Shown: in pieces, positions 51,535 to 60,866 of the stretch
How the letters are laid out: the number at the start of each line of letters is the position of its first letter
Position numbering within the stretch: the stretch's first letter is position 1
Source of the DNA: Marinobacterium halophilum
GTDB lineage: Bacteria; Pseudomonadota; Gammaproteobacteria; Pseudomonadales; Balneatricaceae
Length of the DNA: 64,000 bases
Reading direction: 5' to 3'
Assembly: GCF_003014615.1 (NCBI RefSeq)
Contig: NZ_PYGI01000016.1
Location: forward strand, 1-64,000
Program-made: the position numbers and the translations under genes
The notes under the pieces: model-generated
Told to the model about the DNA's origin: nothing
Seen by the model: only the letters and a program-made list of their open reading frames with translations
Database searches by the model: none

Positions 51535-53430
51535 ATGTCGAAGCAATATAACGCCGAAGCGATAGAAGTTCTCAGTGGTCTGGACCCGGTGCGCCGTCGT
51601 CCCGGCATGTATACCGAGACTGATCGCCCCAACCATATGGCGCAGGAAGTCATCGACAACTCGGTCGATGAAGCCCTGGCCGGGCACGCCCGCCAGATCG
51701 AAGTGACGTTGCATGATGACGGCTCGCTGAGCGTAGCCGATGACGGTCGCGGCATGCCGGTGGATATCCACCCGGAGGAGGGCGTCAGCGGGGTTGAATT
51801 GATCCTGACCAAACTGCATGCGGGCGGCAAGTTCAACAACGACAACTACAACTACTCCGGTGGTCTGCACGGGGTCGGGGTGTCGGTGGTCAACGCCCTG
51901 TCCAAGCTGCTAAACGTCGAGATCAAGCGTGATGGTCAGGTCTACCGCATCGGTTTTGCCGATGGCGACAAGGTTTCTGAACTGGAAGTGGTCGGCACCT
52001 GTGGCAAGCGTAATACCGGTACCAGCCTGCGCTTCCTGCCCGACCCCAAATACTTCGATACGGTCAAGTTCAGTGTCACCAAACTGAAGCACAACCTGCG
52101 TGCCAAGGCGGTGCTTTGTCCCGGCCTCAAGGTGATTTTCACCGACCTGAGCAGCGGCAAGAAAGAGCAGGAGGAGTGGTACTACGAGGATGGTCTGGTG
52201 GCCTATCTGCGCGGCACCACACAGGTATACGAAACGCTGCCGGAGGAACCCTTTACCGGCAGCCTGAAAGGCGACGAAGATGCGGTCGAGTGGGCGATAC
52301 AGTGGTTGGCCGATGGCGGTGAAGTGACCGCCGAAAGCTACGTTAACCTGATCCCAACCGCGCAGGGCGGCACCCATGTCAATGGCATGCGTACCGGCCT
52401 GCTCGATGCCATGCGCGAGTTCTGCGAGTTCCGCAACCTGATGCCGCGCGGGGTCAAGCTCAGCCCTGATGATATCTGGGACCGCTGCTGCTATATCCTG
52501 TCAGCGAAGATGCGTGATCCCCAGTTTGCCGGTCAGACCAAAGAACGGCTGTCGTCACGCCAGATTGCCGCGTTCATCTCCGGTGCGATCAAGGATGCCT
52601 TTTCCCTTTGGCTCAACCGCCATGTGGAAGAGGGCGAGAAACTGGCTGAGCTGGTGATCGCCAGTGCCCAGCGGCGCATGCGGGCCGGGCGCAAGGTAGT
52701 ACGCAAGAAAGTGACCCAGGGACCGGCACTGCCAGGTAAATTGGCGGACTGTTCCGGTGCCGATACCGACCGCTCGGAGCTGTTCCTGGTGGAAGGGGAT
52801 TCAGCCGGGGGGTCAGCGAAGCAGGCGCGTAACCGTGAATTCCAGGCGATCATGCCGCTGCGAGGCAAGATCCTTAACTCCTGGGAAGTCGATTCGGCCG
52901 AGGTGCTGGCGTCACAGGAAATTCACGATATTTCAGTTGCGATCGGTGTTGATCCCGGCTCCGACAAGCTTGATGGCCTGCGCTATAACCGCGTGTGCAT
53001 TCTGGCGGATGCCGACTCGGATGGTCTGCACATTGCCACGTTGTTGTGTGCCTTGTTCGTGCGTCACTTCAAGCCGCTGGTGGCGGCCGGGCATATTTAT
53101 GTGGCCATGCCGCCGCTGTACCGCATCGACTTCGGCAAGGAAGTCTATTATGCCCTTGATGATGCCGAGAAAGATGGCATTGTCGAGCGCATCCGCGCCG
53201 AGCGCAAGAACGCCAAGATCGGAGTGCAGCGCTTCAAGGGACTGGGCGAGATGAACCCGTTGCAGCTGCGCGAGACTACCATGTCGCCGGATACCCGCCG
53301 TCTGGTGCAGCTGACGCTGGACGTGGGTGACGATACGCTGGAGATCATGGACATGCTGCTGGCGAAGAAACGCTCGCCTGATCGCAAGCGTTGGCTGGAA
53401 CAGAAGGGTAACCTGGCTGAGGTGATCTGA
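51535..53430 (+). CDS. parE: DNA topoisomerase IV subunit B
   Basis: A 631-residue GHKL ATPase subunit of the chromosome-decatenating enzyme. EVIDNSVDEALAGHA, DDGRGMPVDIHPE and GGLHGVGVSVVNALS bind ATP. The TOPRIM metal site includes LFLVEGDSAGGSAKQ and ILADADSDGLHIATLL. RFKGLGEMNPLQLRETTMSP is at the C-terminus. ATG at 51535 (MSKQYNAEAIEVL) is the family start. Partner parC is at 60867. Confidence 0.97.
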   Translation: MSKQYNAEAIEVLSGLDPVRRRPGMYTETDRPNHMAQEVIDNSVDEALAGHARQIEVTLHDDGSLSVADDGRGMPVDIHPEEGVSGVELILTKLHAGGKFNNDNYNYSGGLHGVGVSVVNALSKLLNVEIKRDGQVYRIGFADGDKVSELEVVGTCGKRNTGTSLRFLPDPKYFDTVKFSVTKLKHNLRAKAVLCPGLKVIFTDLSSGKKEQEEWYYEDGLVAYLRGTTQVYETLPEEPFTGSLKGDEDAVEWAIQWLADGGEVTAESYVNLIPTAQGGTHVNGMRTGLLDAMREFCEFRNLMPRGVKLSPDDIWDRCCYILSAKMRDPQFAGQTKERLSSRQIAAFISGAIKDAFSLWLNRHVEEGEKLAELVIASAQRRMRAGRKVVRKKVTQGPALPGKLADCSGADTDRSELFLVEGDSAGGSAKQARNREFQAIMPLRGKILNSWEVDSAEVLASQEIHDISVAIGVDPGSDKLDGLRYNRVCILADADSDGLHIATLLCALFVRHFKPLVAAGHIYVAMPPLYRIDFGKEVYYALDDAEKDGIVERIRAERKNAKIGVQRFKGLGEMNPLQLRETTMSPDTRRLVQLTLDVGDDTLEIMDMLLAKKRSPDRKRWLEQKGNLAEVI

Positions 53431-53457
53431 CGCCAGGCAGGCAAAAGGTGGATACAA

Positions 53458-53483
53458 AAACGCCGGGCAATAGCCCGGCGTTT
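53458..53483. terminator. Bidirectional terminator between parE and a convergent gene
   Basis: AAACGCCGGGC pairs with GCCCGGCGTTT around AATA; T-runs flank it on both strands. It serves both parE and the minus-strand gene ending at 53500. Confidence 0.88.
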
Positions 53484-53499
53484 GCGTCTGTGTCAGCCG

Positions 53500-55596
53500 T
53501 TACGAACGGGGCACGTAATGCAGCAGGCTTGAGCCCTGCTCAGTGGTGAAGATGCAGCGGAAACCTTCTTCTGCCGGCACCAGCACACACTCACCGTTGA
53601 AGGTGTCAGCAGCGGCCCATTCATCATCACAGCTGTCGCGGCTTTCGGACTTGGCTGCGGTGAGGTTGAACAGGTTGCCTTCCTGGCTCCAGGTATACTC
53701 GGTGCGGTAAAGGTCGCAGCCATCAGAACTGAAGGTATAGCTGCCGGTATTGTCGGCGCGGATCTCTTCTACCCCCAGCGCTTCGCCATCGGTACAGTCA
53801 TAGCTCTGGTCGTACAGCGTATATTTGCCCACCGGGTTGATAACCTTGGTGTCAGTGCTGTTCAGGTTCATATTGATGTCGGTACTGATACCCTGATCAA
53901 TCACATCCAGCGTGTAATCGACATCGGCACCCTGAGTACGCAGCATGTGCGACAACTGGGCCTGAGCCACGCAACCGCTGTCAGCAATACCGGTATCCAT
54001 TTCGCGGGCAATCGACGGCGGGATGGCATCGATCAGGTCGGCGAAGCGGCTGTAGTTGACGGCGACGCGGGTCAGACCGTTGGCATCCAGGGATTCATCC
54101 TTCAACGCATCGACGGCTTTCTGCGCGTGCTCACCGGAAAACGCAACCAGATGATTGCCCTGTACACCGGCCTTGAGGCTCATGCCCGGTGCGATGAAGG
54201 ACAGGTCTACATCGGTGAGCGTGCCGTCGGTCGGGATCTGTACCTGACGTCCAAGCGGCGACATGGCCATCATGCCCAGCAGCGGTTGCGGGTTGTTGGT
54301 CGCGATGCTGAACAGGAAGTCATAGCGGGAAGGCATCTGGGTATCGGCATCAATGGCGATGTCATACAGCGAGAAGCCAACACCCTTGGTGCCCTGTACC
54401 ATGCCGGTGACCATACCCATCATGGCCGGGTTGGCCTGACTGATTTTGCGCTGCAGCTCGCGCAGTTCACGGCAGCCGGATTCAGTGGCCGTTGCCTGCT
54501 GCAGCAGCGTGGTCGCGGCCGGAACCAGGTTGTCGATATTGAGACCGGCGCCGAAGCCAATGATCTGATTATCACTGTTGCGGGTGTGGTTCGGGATATG
54601 GCCGCGCAGCGAGGCCAGAGTGGTGACCACTTCGGCATTCTTGATTTCCAGCACCGAACGGCTGTTCATGGATATGGCTTTGCCGCTGCTCTGGGCGGTA
54701 TTGCCGGCCACCAGACGCGGCACTTGGCTGATCAGTCCCAGTACTTCACTGCGGCAGGTTGCATCCATCCGCTCGGCAGGCATGCGCTCATCTTGAGCCT
54801 TGAACAGGGCCGTCAGATCCTGGCCGAAGCTATTGCTTTGCGGAGTCAGGAAACCCTGGGCCAGGCGTTCAAAATGTACCAGCGCGAGCATGCCGTCTTC
54901 GAACTTGTAAGTCTTTTGCAGCTGTTCCAGTTCGCCGCTGTCAGCCAGAGACTGGGTCGGCTTGGACAGTGCCAGGCGCTGCAGCTGATCGGCTTCCTGA
55001 TCAAGGAAGTGGAACGCCGTCAGAGTTGCGACGCCATCACGAACGTTAATCGCCAGCTCCAGACGCTTGTCATCTTCAGGCGTCAGGCGCCAGAGCTTGA
55101 CGGTGGCCTCGCCCACAGTGGCTTCACGTGGCTGCAGGCCACTGTCGGTAGACGCCTTTTCCAGAGCCTGCCAGAAAGCGGCTTCGTTGTTCAGGCCGAA
55201 GCGGATCACCGGCACGGCACCGTCCATGTAGATGGCATGCGGGTGGCTCAGGTCGATGCCATAGTATTCGAGCATGTCACCATAGGTGTTGGCGTTGTCG
55301 AGAAAATCACCGAAAAACGCGGCAACGAATTGTCCCTGAGGGGTCTGATTGCGGCCGGTGTTCATCATCTCGGCCATCAGCTCTTTGGTCTGGAACTGCG
55401 AGCTTGCCATCAGTGGCAGATTACGCATGTATTCGACTTGATCTGCATCGATCTGACCGCCGACATAGAGCACGGTGTCGGCTGGCACATAGGCAGCCAG
55501 TGGCTCACCTGCACCGGCTCCGAACCATCCCTGTTGCCATGCCAGTCCAGCGCCTGCAGCAGCAACCAGCACACCCGCACCTATCCACTTTTGCAT
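53500..55596 (-). CDS. Large exported protein of unknown function
   Basis: A 698-residue protein with an N-terminal signal or anchor (MQKWIGAGVLVAAAGAGLAW) and no other membrane segment, so probably periplasmic. The first 580 residues alternate helices and strands and contain VPADTVLYVGGQ near the start. The last 100 residues hold six cysteines (DCTDG, GCDLY, RDSCDDE, NGECVL, FRCIF), suggesting a disulfide-bonded C-terminal domain. ATG at 55596 follows GGAGAGAAGG; upstream ATGs lack a ribosome site. Family not recognised. Confidence 0.75.
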   Translation of the reverse strand: MQKWIGAGVLVAAAGAGLAWQQGWFGAGAGEPLAAYVPADTVLYVGGQIDADQVEYMRNLPLMASSQFQTKELMAEMMNTGRNQTPQGQFVAAFFGDFLDNANTYGDMLEYYGIDLSHPHAIYMDGAVPVIRFGLNNEAAFWQALEKASTDSGLQPREATVGEATVKLWRLTPEDDKRLELAINVRDGVATLTAFHFLDQEADQLQRLALSKPTQSLADSGELEQLQKTYKFEDGMLALVHFERLAQGFLTPQSNSFGQDLTALFKAQDERMPAERMDATCRSEVLGLISQVPRLVAGNTAQSSGKAISMNSRSVLEIKNAEVVTTLASLRGHIPNHTRNSDNQIIGFGAGLNIDNLVPAATTLLQQATATESGCRELRELQRKISQANPAMMGMVTGMVQGTKGVGFSLYDIAIDADTQMPSRYDFLFSIATNNPQPLLGMMAMSPLGRQVQIPTDGTLTDVDLSFIAPGMSLKAGVQGNHLVAFSGEHAQKAVDALKDESLDANGLTRVAVNYSRFADLIDAIPPSIAREMDTGIADSGCVAQAQLSHMLRTQGADVDYTLDVIDQGISTDINMNLNSTDTKVINPVGKYTLYDQSYDCTDGEALGVEEIRADNTGSYTFSSDGCDLYRTEYTWSQEGNLFNLTAAKSESRDSCDDEWAAADTFNGECVLVPAEEGFRCIFTTEQGSSLLHYVPRS

Positions 55597-55732
55597 CCTT
55601 CTCTCCATCGTTCTCGGGTTGTTTTCCTGTGGCGAGCGCAGGTACAGCGCTTCGTCCTTTTGTACGGCCAAGAGCATAGCATCAAGTGAAAACGGGCTAT
55701 AGTGAAGAGCGTGATTAATATGCGGAGGGACT

Positions 55733-57406
55733 ATGTCCCACTCAGCCAGAAGCGTCTACCGATTCGCCCTGCTGCTGGTGCTGTCGGTGGCAGCGCCCTT
55801 ATCGCAGGCAACCGCTGCGCCGGGACCGCATCTACAGCAATTGCTGGCGGCAGGGCATCGCGGGCAATTGCCGGGTGTCGCCATTGAGCATTGGGCACCG
55901 CTCAAGCAGTTGTATGAACAGCGTGGCTGGGCATTGATCTGGTCCGACGCCGAAGGTGCCCCCTATCTTGATCGTCAACAACAGCTGTCAGCATGGATCG
56001 CCCTGTCTCATCAGCACGGTCTGGATCCGCGTGCCTACGGTTTCGAGCGCCTGCGGATGCAGCCACAGGCGCTGCAGCTGAGCGGTGAGGCATTGCTCAA
56101 TGACCTGCTGATGAGTGATGCCTTTATCCAGTTGGCGCTGGATCTGTCCGGCAGTCGGCTTGACCTGCAACGGTATGATCCGCTCTGGCATCTGCCGCCG
56201 AAGGTGCTGGACCCGGTCGACCTGCTCCTGACGCTGGATCGGGGGGCCAGTGTGCATCAACTGTTGCAGGGATTGCTGCCACGTAACCCGGAATATAATC
56301 GCCTGATGAGTTTGTATGTCGAATTGTCAGAGCGGACTCGGCAGCCGTATATGCCACCGGCGTTGCCCGGTGAATTGTTGCGCGCGGGAGACGTTCATGC
56401 CGAGTTGCCATTGTTACGCAACTGGCTGATCCGAGAGGGAGTGCTCAACGCGGCTGACAGCTCCTTCGAGCAGGAAGAGCTGTATACCGAACGGGTGGCA
56501 GATGCGGTACGCCAGTATCAGCAGCAGCAGGGGCTGGAGGATGACGGTATCTACGGGCCGGATACCCGTGCGGCCATGCTGCTGAGTCCGGAGCAGAAGC
56601 GGCAGCAGGTACGGGTGAACATGGTGCGTTGGCGGGCATTGCCACATGCGTTGGGCAGACGTTACCTGCTGGTGCGTACGGGTTCATTCATGCTGGATCT
56701 GGTTGATCGTGGTGAAGTGGTGCAGCGGCACGCCATCATCAGTGGCCGGCCGCAGCGCCCCAGCCACTCGTTCGTGGCCAACATGGATACACTGGTTCTG
56801 AACCCGCCATGGACGGTGCCGTTTCGGCTGGCGGTAGAAGATCTGTTACCCAAACAGCAGCAGGATCCGGCGTACTTTGAACGCCTGGGCATAGAAGTGT
56901 TGCAACAGCAGCAGGGTGGCTGGCAACCGGTGTCCGCAGCGGCAGTTGACTGGTCATCGTTGTCACAACGCAATTTCCATTATCTGCTCAGGCAACGCCC
57001 CGGCCCACATAACAGCCTGGGTCGTATCCGCTTCGGTATGGCTAACCCGTACAGCATTTTCCTCCATGATACGCCGCAGCAGTCGCTGTTTAATGCGCGC
57101 GCGCGTGGGTTCAGTTCCGGCTGTATTCGGGTGCGAGCAATCGAACAACTGGCACAGACCCTGCTGGGCGGTGGCGAGACACTGCACGAGGTGTTGGCAC
57201 AGGAACAGACCCGACATCTGCCTTTGCCCAGACCGGTACCTATCTACCTTGTTTATCTCACGGTATGGGTTGATGAGCTGCAACAGCCGTATTTCCATTC
57301 TGACCTGTATGGTCTGGACCGTCGCCTGGCGGATGTACTGGGGCCGCCACCGTCACCGCCCAGTTCTCAGATGATACAAATGGCACAAAGACTGCTTAAA
57401 AAGTAG
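55733..57406 (+). CDS. L,D-transpeptidase, YcbB (LdtD)-like
   Basis: A 557-residue periplasmic cross-linking enzyme of peptidoglycan. The signal peptide covers about residues 1-27. A domain with AWIALSHQHGLDPRAYGF leads to a peptidoglycan-binding segment (VADAVRQYQQQQGLEDDGIYGPDT). The YkuD catalytic domain has SIFLHDTPQQSLF (H445) and GFSSGCIRV (C464). Same layout and size as E. coli YcbB. The next gene encodes a DUF882 peptidase, a pairing also known as ycbB-ycbK in E. coli. Confidence 0.93.
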   Translation: MSHSARSVYRFALLLVLSVAAPLSQATAAPGPHLQQLLAAGHRGQLPGVAIEHWAPLKQLYEQRGWALIWSDAEGAPYLDRQQQLSAWIALSHQHGLDPRAYGFERLRMQPQALQLSGEALLNDLLMSDAFIQLALDLSGSRLDLQRYDPLWHLPPKVLDPVDLLLTLDRGASVHQLLQGLLPRNPEYNRLMSLYVELSERTRQPYMPPALPGELLRAGDVHAELPLLRNWLIREGVLNAADSSFEQEELYTERVADAVRQYQQQQGLEDDGIYGPDTRAAMLLSPEQKRQQVRVNMVRWRALPHALGRRYLLVRTGSFMLDLVDRGEVVQRHAIISGRPQRPSHSFVANMDTLVLNPPWTVPFRLAVEDLLPKQQQDPAYFERLGIEVLQQQQGGWQPVSAAAVDWSSLSQRNFHYLLRQRPGPHNSLGRIRFGMANPYSIFLHDTPQQSLFNARARGFSSGCIRVRAIEQLAQTLLGGGETLHEVLAQEQTRHLPLPRPVPIYLVYLTVWVDELQQPYFHSDLYGLDRRLADVLGPPPSPPSSQMIQMAQRLLKK

Positions 57407-57485
57407 TCAAAACCGCTTCTGATGGGTAGAATTCGGCTCACTATTGTTTGTATTTTGTACAGCTGTTGATCCGTAGAGGTTGTGA

Positions 57486-58076
57486 ATGCTGCTGACTCCC
57501 CGTCGCCGTAAAAAATTGTCCACAAGTGAACCTTCCTGCCGCCAGCGTCGCCGCCTGTTGGGCAGTCTGGCCGGGTCTGCCGCGTTGCTGAACCTGCCGG
57601 TGGTGAATGCCAATATCCGCCCGCTGTTCGGCCGGGAGTTGAAGTTTGATCATCTGCATACCGGCGAGCAACTGCAGACAACCTATTGGGCCGACGGACA
57701 GTATGTGCATGCAAGCCTGGCCGATATCAATCACCTGCTGCGGGATTTTCGTACCGGTGAAGAGCACGTGATCGACCCTCGGCTGCTCGATCTGCTGCAC
57801 CAGTTGCAGCAGGGTAGCGGCAACCCCAACCCCTTCCAGATCATCTCCGGCTATCGATCACCGAAAACCAACGCCCAGCTGCGTACGGCGAGTAATGGTG
57901 TGGCCAAGAAAAGCCTGCACATGCAGGGCAAGGCACTGGATATTCGCCTGCCGGGCACACCCTTGAAAGAACTGCACCGTCTGGCCTGTGATGCCAAGGT
58001 TGGAGGGGTGGGGCTCTATACCCGCTCCAACTTCGTGCATATCGATACCGGCGCCGTACGTTACTGGGGCAGTTAG
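57486..58076 (+). CDS. DUF882 murein endopeptidase (MepK/YcbK-like)
   Basis: A 196-residue zinc peptidase of the M15-like DUF882 family. The Tat-type leader RQRRRLLGSLAGSAALL suggests export folded. Zinc ligands are expected in KKSLHMQGKALDIR and NFVHIDTG; IISGYRSPKTNAQLR is the family block. E. coli MepK cleaves 3-3 crosslinks made by L,D-transpeptidases, which fits the adjacent ycbB-like gene. Its stop overlaps the convergent tlpA-like gene by 4 bp. Confidence 0.92.
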   Translation: MLLTPRRRKKLSTSEPSCRQRRRLLGSLAGSAALLNLPVVNANIRPLFGRELKFDHLHTGEQLQTTYWADGQYVHASLADINHLLRDFRTGEEHVIDPRLLDLLHQLQQGSGNPNPFQIISGYRSPKTNAQLRTASNGVAKKSLHMQGKALDIRLPGTPLKELHRLACDAKVGGVGLYTRSNFVHIDTGAVRYWGS

Positions 58077-58882
58077 TCCGGCTGAATGCTGGCCAGCCGA
58101 TCCTTCAGGCTGGCCACCGACAGTTCGCCCAGATGGGAGTCCTGTAACTGGCCATCGATACCAATGAACAAGGTGGTAGGCAGCGCGCGTGCGCCGTAGT
58201 GTTCGCCGATCAGATTCTGCTGGTCAAGCAGCACATGCTCGAGTTCGACCCCAAGCGTGTCCAGAAAGGCCTCGACGGTGTAGCTGTCTTCACCCAGATT
58301 GGCGAACAGGAAATTGATCTCGGGGTAATCATGCTGAGCCTGTTCCAGCACCGGCATTTCGCGGACGCAGGGTGGACACCAGCTGGCCCAGACATTGAGC
58401 ACCACCGGTTGGCCGGAAAAATCGCGCAGGTTGACCGTTTCGCCTGTCGGCGTCATCAGTGCCATATCCGGCAGCGTGCGGGTACTGCTCTGAATCTGTG
58501 CCAATGGTACGGCGGTACTGCCCCAGACAATGCCGCCGGTAATCAGGGCGATGCTTAATGAGCGCCGCAGATCGGGCTGGCGCCACAGATACAGCAGGGC
58601 GCAGAGTGCACCGGTGGCCAGGCCGCTGACCCACCAGAAACCGCCGTCGCGAATATCGATGATCTGCACCGGATCGGCCAGGTAGTCGGTGCTGAAGCGG
58701 GCGACAAAGCCCAGACGCGCGCCCAGGAGTCCCAGCAGAACAATGGTTAGCAGCGCCGGTTCAGGGTTGCGGCCGCCGCGACGGCTGCTGATCCAGCCGG
58801 CAAACAGGGCAACGGCAACTGCTATCAGAATCAGCAGATGGTCAACGGACAGGGCGAAAGGCCCCAGGGCCAGGGATTGCAT
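58073..58882 (-). CDS. Lgt-like membrane domain fused to TlpA-type thioredoxin
   Basis: A 269-residue protein. Residues about 1-130 hold 3-4 membrane helices with GLLGARLGFV and RDGGFWWVSGL, resembling the N-terminal half of Lgt (prolipoprotein diacylglyceryl transferase). Residues about 135-269 are a TlpA/ResA thioredoxin domain with WCPPC (C169, C172) and cis-proline ALPTTLFI. The thioredoxin part would face the periplasm and reduce disulfides. The Lgt part is too short to be an active transferase. ATG at 58882 is used. Such fusions are known in Pseudomonas relatives. Confidence 0.87.
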   Translation of the reverse strand: MQSLALGPFALSVDHLLILIAVAVALFAGWISSRRGGRNPEPALLTIVLLGLLGARLGFVARFSTDYLADPVQIIDIRDGGFWWVSGLATGALCALLYLWRQPDLRRSLSIALITGGIVWGSTAVPLAQIQSSTRTLPDMALMTPTGETVNLRDFSGQPVVLNVWASWCPPCVREMPVLEQAQHDYPEINFLFANLGEDSYTVEAFLDTLGVELEHVLLDQQNLIGEHYGARALPTTLFIGIDGQLQDSHLGELSVASLKDRLASIQPD

Positions 58883-59041
58883 GGTATGACTCCTTAAACT
58901 CATGGGCGCATGCTGGATGATACGCAGGGTAACCGGAACGGATCGAATCGGACAATTGACCGCGTCCGCGGCCATGGGTTCAGCTAAGCTTCATCGGTGG
59001 CCGCCTTCAATGGCCACTGTATCAACCATGAGGATCAGATA

Positions 59042-59518
59042 ATGCGGGTGCGACTGTACGGAATATGCTGGCTGGCCATCGCCTTGTTGATTACCGGTTG
59101 TGCCAGTGTGCAGCCCGGTTACGAGCCGCCGACACTGGAGATCACCGGTGTCCGTTTCGACCCCTCCAGTCAGGGGGCGGTCCCTCAGTTTCTGATCGGC
59201 TTGCGTGTGATCAACCCCAACCGGCAGCCGTTGCACCTGAGCGGCATCAGTTACAACCTGTACCTGCAGGATCAGCGCGTGCTCAGTGGCGTGGCCCGTG
59301 ATCTGCCGGTGGTACCCGGTTATGCCGATCAGGCGATCGAAGTCAGCGCCACCCCGGCGTTGTTCGGTGGTGTCCGGCTGTTGGCGGAACTGATGAACAA
59401 CCCCCAGCTGAACGCGTTGGACTACCGTGTGGAAGCCAAGCTGGACAGTGGCGGCCTGCAGTGGCCGGTCAGAGTGCAGGAACAGGGGCAGCTACCTTTG
59501 GGGCCTGCTGCCCGCTAG
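59042..59518 (+). CDS. LEA14-like (WHy domain) lipoprotein
   Basis: A 158-residue lipoprotein. The signal peptide ends at the lipobox LITGC. The mature part LEITGVRFDPSSQGAVPQF, then RVINPNRQPLHLSGISYNLYLQ is the LEA14/WHy beta sandwich. In bacteria its role is unclear, possibly stress protection in the envelope. ATG at 59042 is chosen. Confidence 0.88.
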   Translation: MRVRLYGICWLAIALLITGCASVQPGYEPPTLEITGVRFDPSSQGAVPQFLIGLRVINPNRQPLHLSGISYNLYLQDQRVLSGVARDLPVVPGYADQAIEVSATPALFGGVRLLAELMNNPQLNALDYRVEAKLDSGGLQWPVRVQEQGQLPLGPAAR

Positions 59519-59523
59519 GCGGG

Positions 59524-60375
59524 CTAGCCCTCGAATTCGGCGCAGTGATCCTGTCCCGGCAGTGCCCGAGTGAACAGCAGATAATCGGCGCTGTCACGTC
59601 CAGGCAGACCCGTCGGCAGGTAGTTCGCGGGGGCGGTATCATCGTTGACCGCGATCATCAGTACGCTGGTGGCCGGCAGTGCCAGCCAGCGGGGAATCCC
59701 CAGGTCACGACGGGCATGGATGGCGCCGGTCAGCATTACGCCCGTCCGTTGCACATCGGCATAATCGCTCAGGACGCGGGCCATCTGTTGATCCCGTGCC
59801 AATTGCACCTGGCGCATGCCGTCCAGCGATTGACGTGGCAACTGACCGCAGTGGCTGTCGAACAGCAGTTCAGCCATGAATTCGGTATGGTCGTGTTCCA
59901 GTTCGCCTTCCGGGGCACCGTGGCGGTAGGCCGCGCGTTGCTCGTCGCGGGTGAGATCAGCCGCCGCGACGGCCGTCGCATGATCCAGTGCGGTACTCAC
60001 CACCTCGCCATACAGTGACCAGGGCCAGCCGGACTGCCATTGCAGTGCCTCGGGAGTAATGGTCTGGCCGTGTCCCAGAGCTTGATCTAGAGCGCCCTGT
60101 TGGCTGTGATCGGCCATTTCCAACGCCACCGCACCAAGCTGCTGGCGTGCCGCCAGAGCCAGAATCCACTCGGTCTGGATTTGATGATGCTGAGGATGAT
60201 CATGCTGTTCGCCCAGCAACAGCCAACCGCCTGCCGGCAACTGCTCGAACAGTTGCTCAGGGCTCAGAAAGCGCGCATCGGCGATCGCCCAAAGGCGGCC
60301 TTCCAGCGGGTGTGGGGCCTGTGCCTGCAGCACACCGGCCCATGTTAACAGGCATAGCAGCAGGCCGTACTTCAT
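59524..60375 (-). CDS. ChaN-like (Tiki superfamily) protein
   Basis: A 283-residue exported protein with a signal peptide (MKYGLLLCLLTWAGVLQAQA). LLGEQHDHPQHHQIQ is the ChaN/haem-uptake signature, and AVALEMADHSQQGALDQAL follows. The C-terminal GAIHARRDLGIPRWL carries the third conserved histidine. ChaN of Campylobacter binds haem; here no haem receptor is nearby. Its ATG overlaps the stop of the upstream 109-aa gene. Confidence 0.88.
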   Translation of the reverse strand: MKYGLLLCLLTWAGVLQAQAPHPLEGRLWAIADARFLSPEQLFEQLPAGGWLLLGEQHDHPQHHQIQTEWILALAARQQLGAVALEMADHSQQGALDQALGHGQTITPEALQWQSGWPWSLYGEVVSTALDHATAVAAADLTRDEQRAAYRHGAPEGELEHDHTEFMAELLFDSHCGQLPRQSLDGMRQVQLARDQQMARVLSDYADVQRTGVMLTGAIHARRDLGIPRWLALPATSVLMIAVNDDTAPANYLPTGLPGRDSADYLLFTRALPGQDHCAEFEG

Positions 60376-60701
60376 GACTCCCCCCGGGCGGACTTTACAT
60401 CCAGGTAATCGCGGGAAATCACGCTTTCCAACGCATTGACCGCGGCGACCAGTTCTTCGAAGGTTTCGCGGCTGCGTTTAAGGGTGGTGATCTGTTCAGG
60501 TGCGGGTCGCTGGTCGTCGCAACAACTGGCGATTTCCAGTAGTTGCTCAACATAGTCGGCCCGGGCGTGGGCGACCATGGTCAGCACCGGTTTCAAATCG
60601 GCCAGGTTGAGTTCGGGGATGCGCGGATTGATGATCTCGCGGTTGATGTCCCGACGATATCGGTCCAGTTCCAGCAGCAGGCGGTTATTGTCAGTCGACA
60701 T
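60372..60701 (-). CDS. Small helical hypothetical protein upstream of chaN-like gene
   Basis: A 109-residue soluble, mostly helical protein (LLLELDRYRRDINREIINPRI, LADLKPVLTMVAHARADYVE). One cysteine pair (SCC) is present. It overlaps the ChaN-like gene by 4 bp (ATGA) and is probably its operon partner. Divergent from parC. Family not recognised with confidence. Confidence 0.75.
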   Translation of the reverse strand: MSTDNNRLLLELDRYRRDINREIINPRIPELNLADLKPVLTMVAHARADYVEQLLEIASCCDDQRPAPEQITTLKRSRETFEELVAAVNALESVISRDYLDVKSARGES

Positions 60702-60866
60702 GGCGAACCTCTCCGTGTTGGCGTTTCCCTTCATCCTATACGCAAATGCGGCAGGACGGGAGCTGTCGGGATGCGCTTTTGGTATCGAGCTGGCATACTC
60801 CCTGCCAAATGGCCGGTACCCCGTGTGGGGCCGCGCTGATGGCATCTCGTGTTCAAGGATCAGTTG

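Noticed and set aside
53947-55689. A 580-codon plus-strand frame opposite the large exported protein
   Set aside because: The minus strand has a signal peptide, ribosome site and terminator. The plus frame lacks a ribosome site and shows no protein features.
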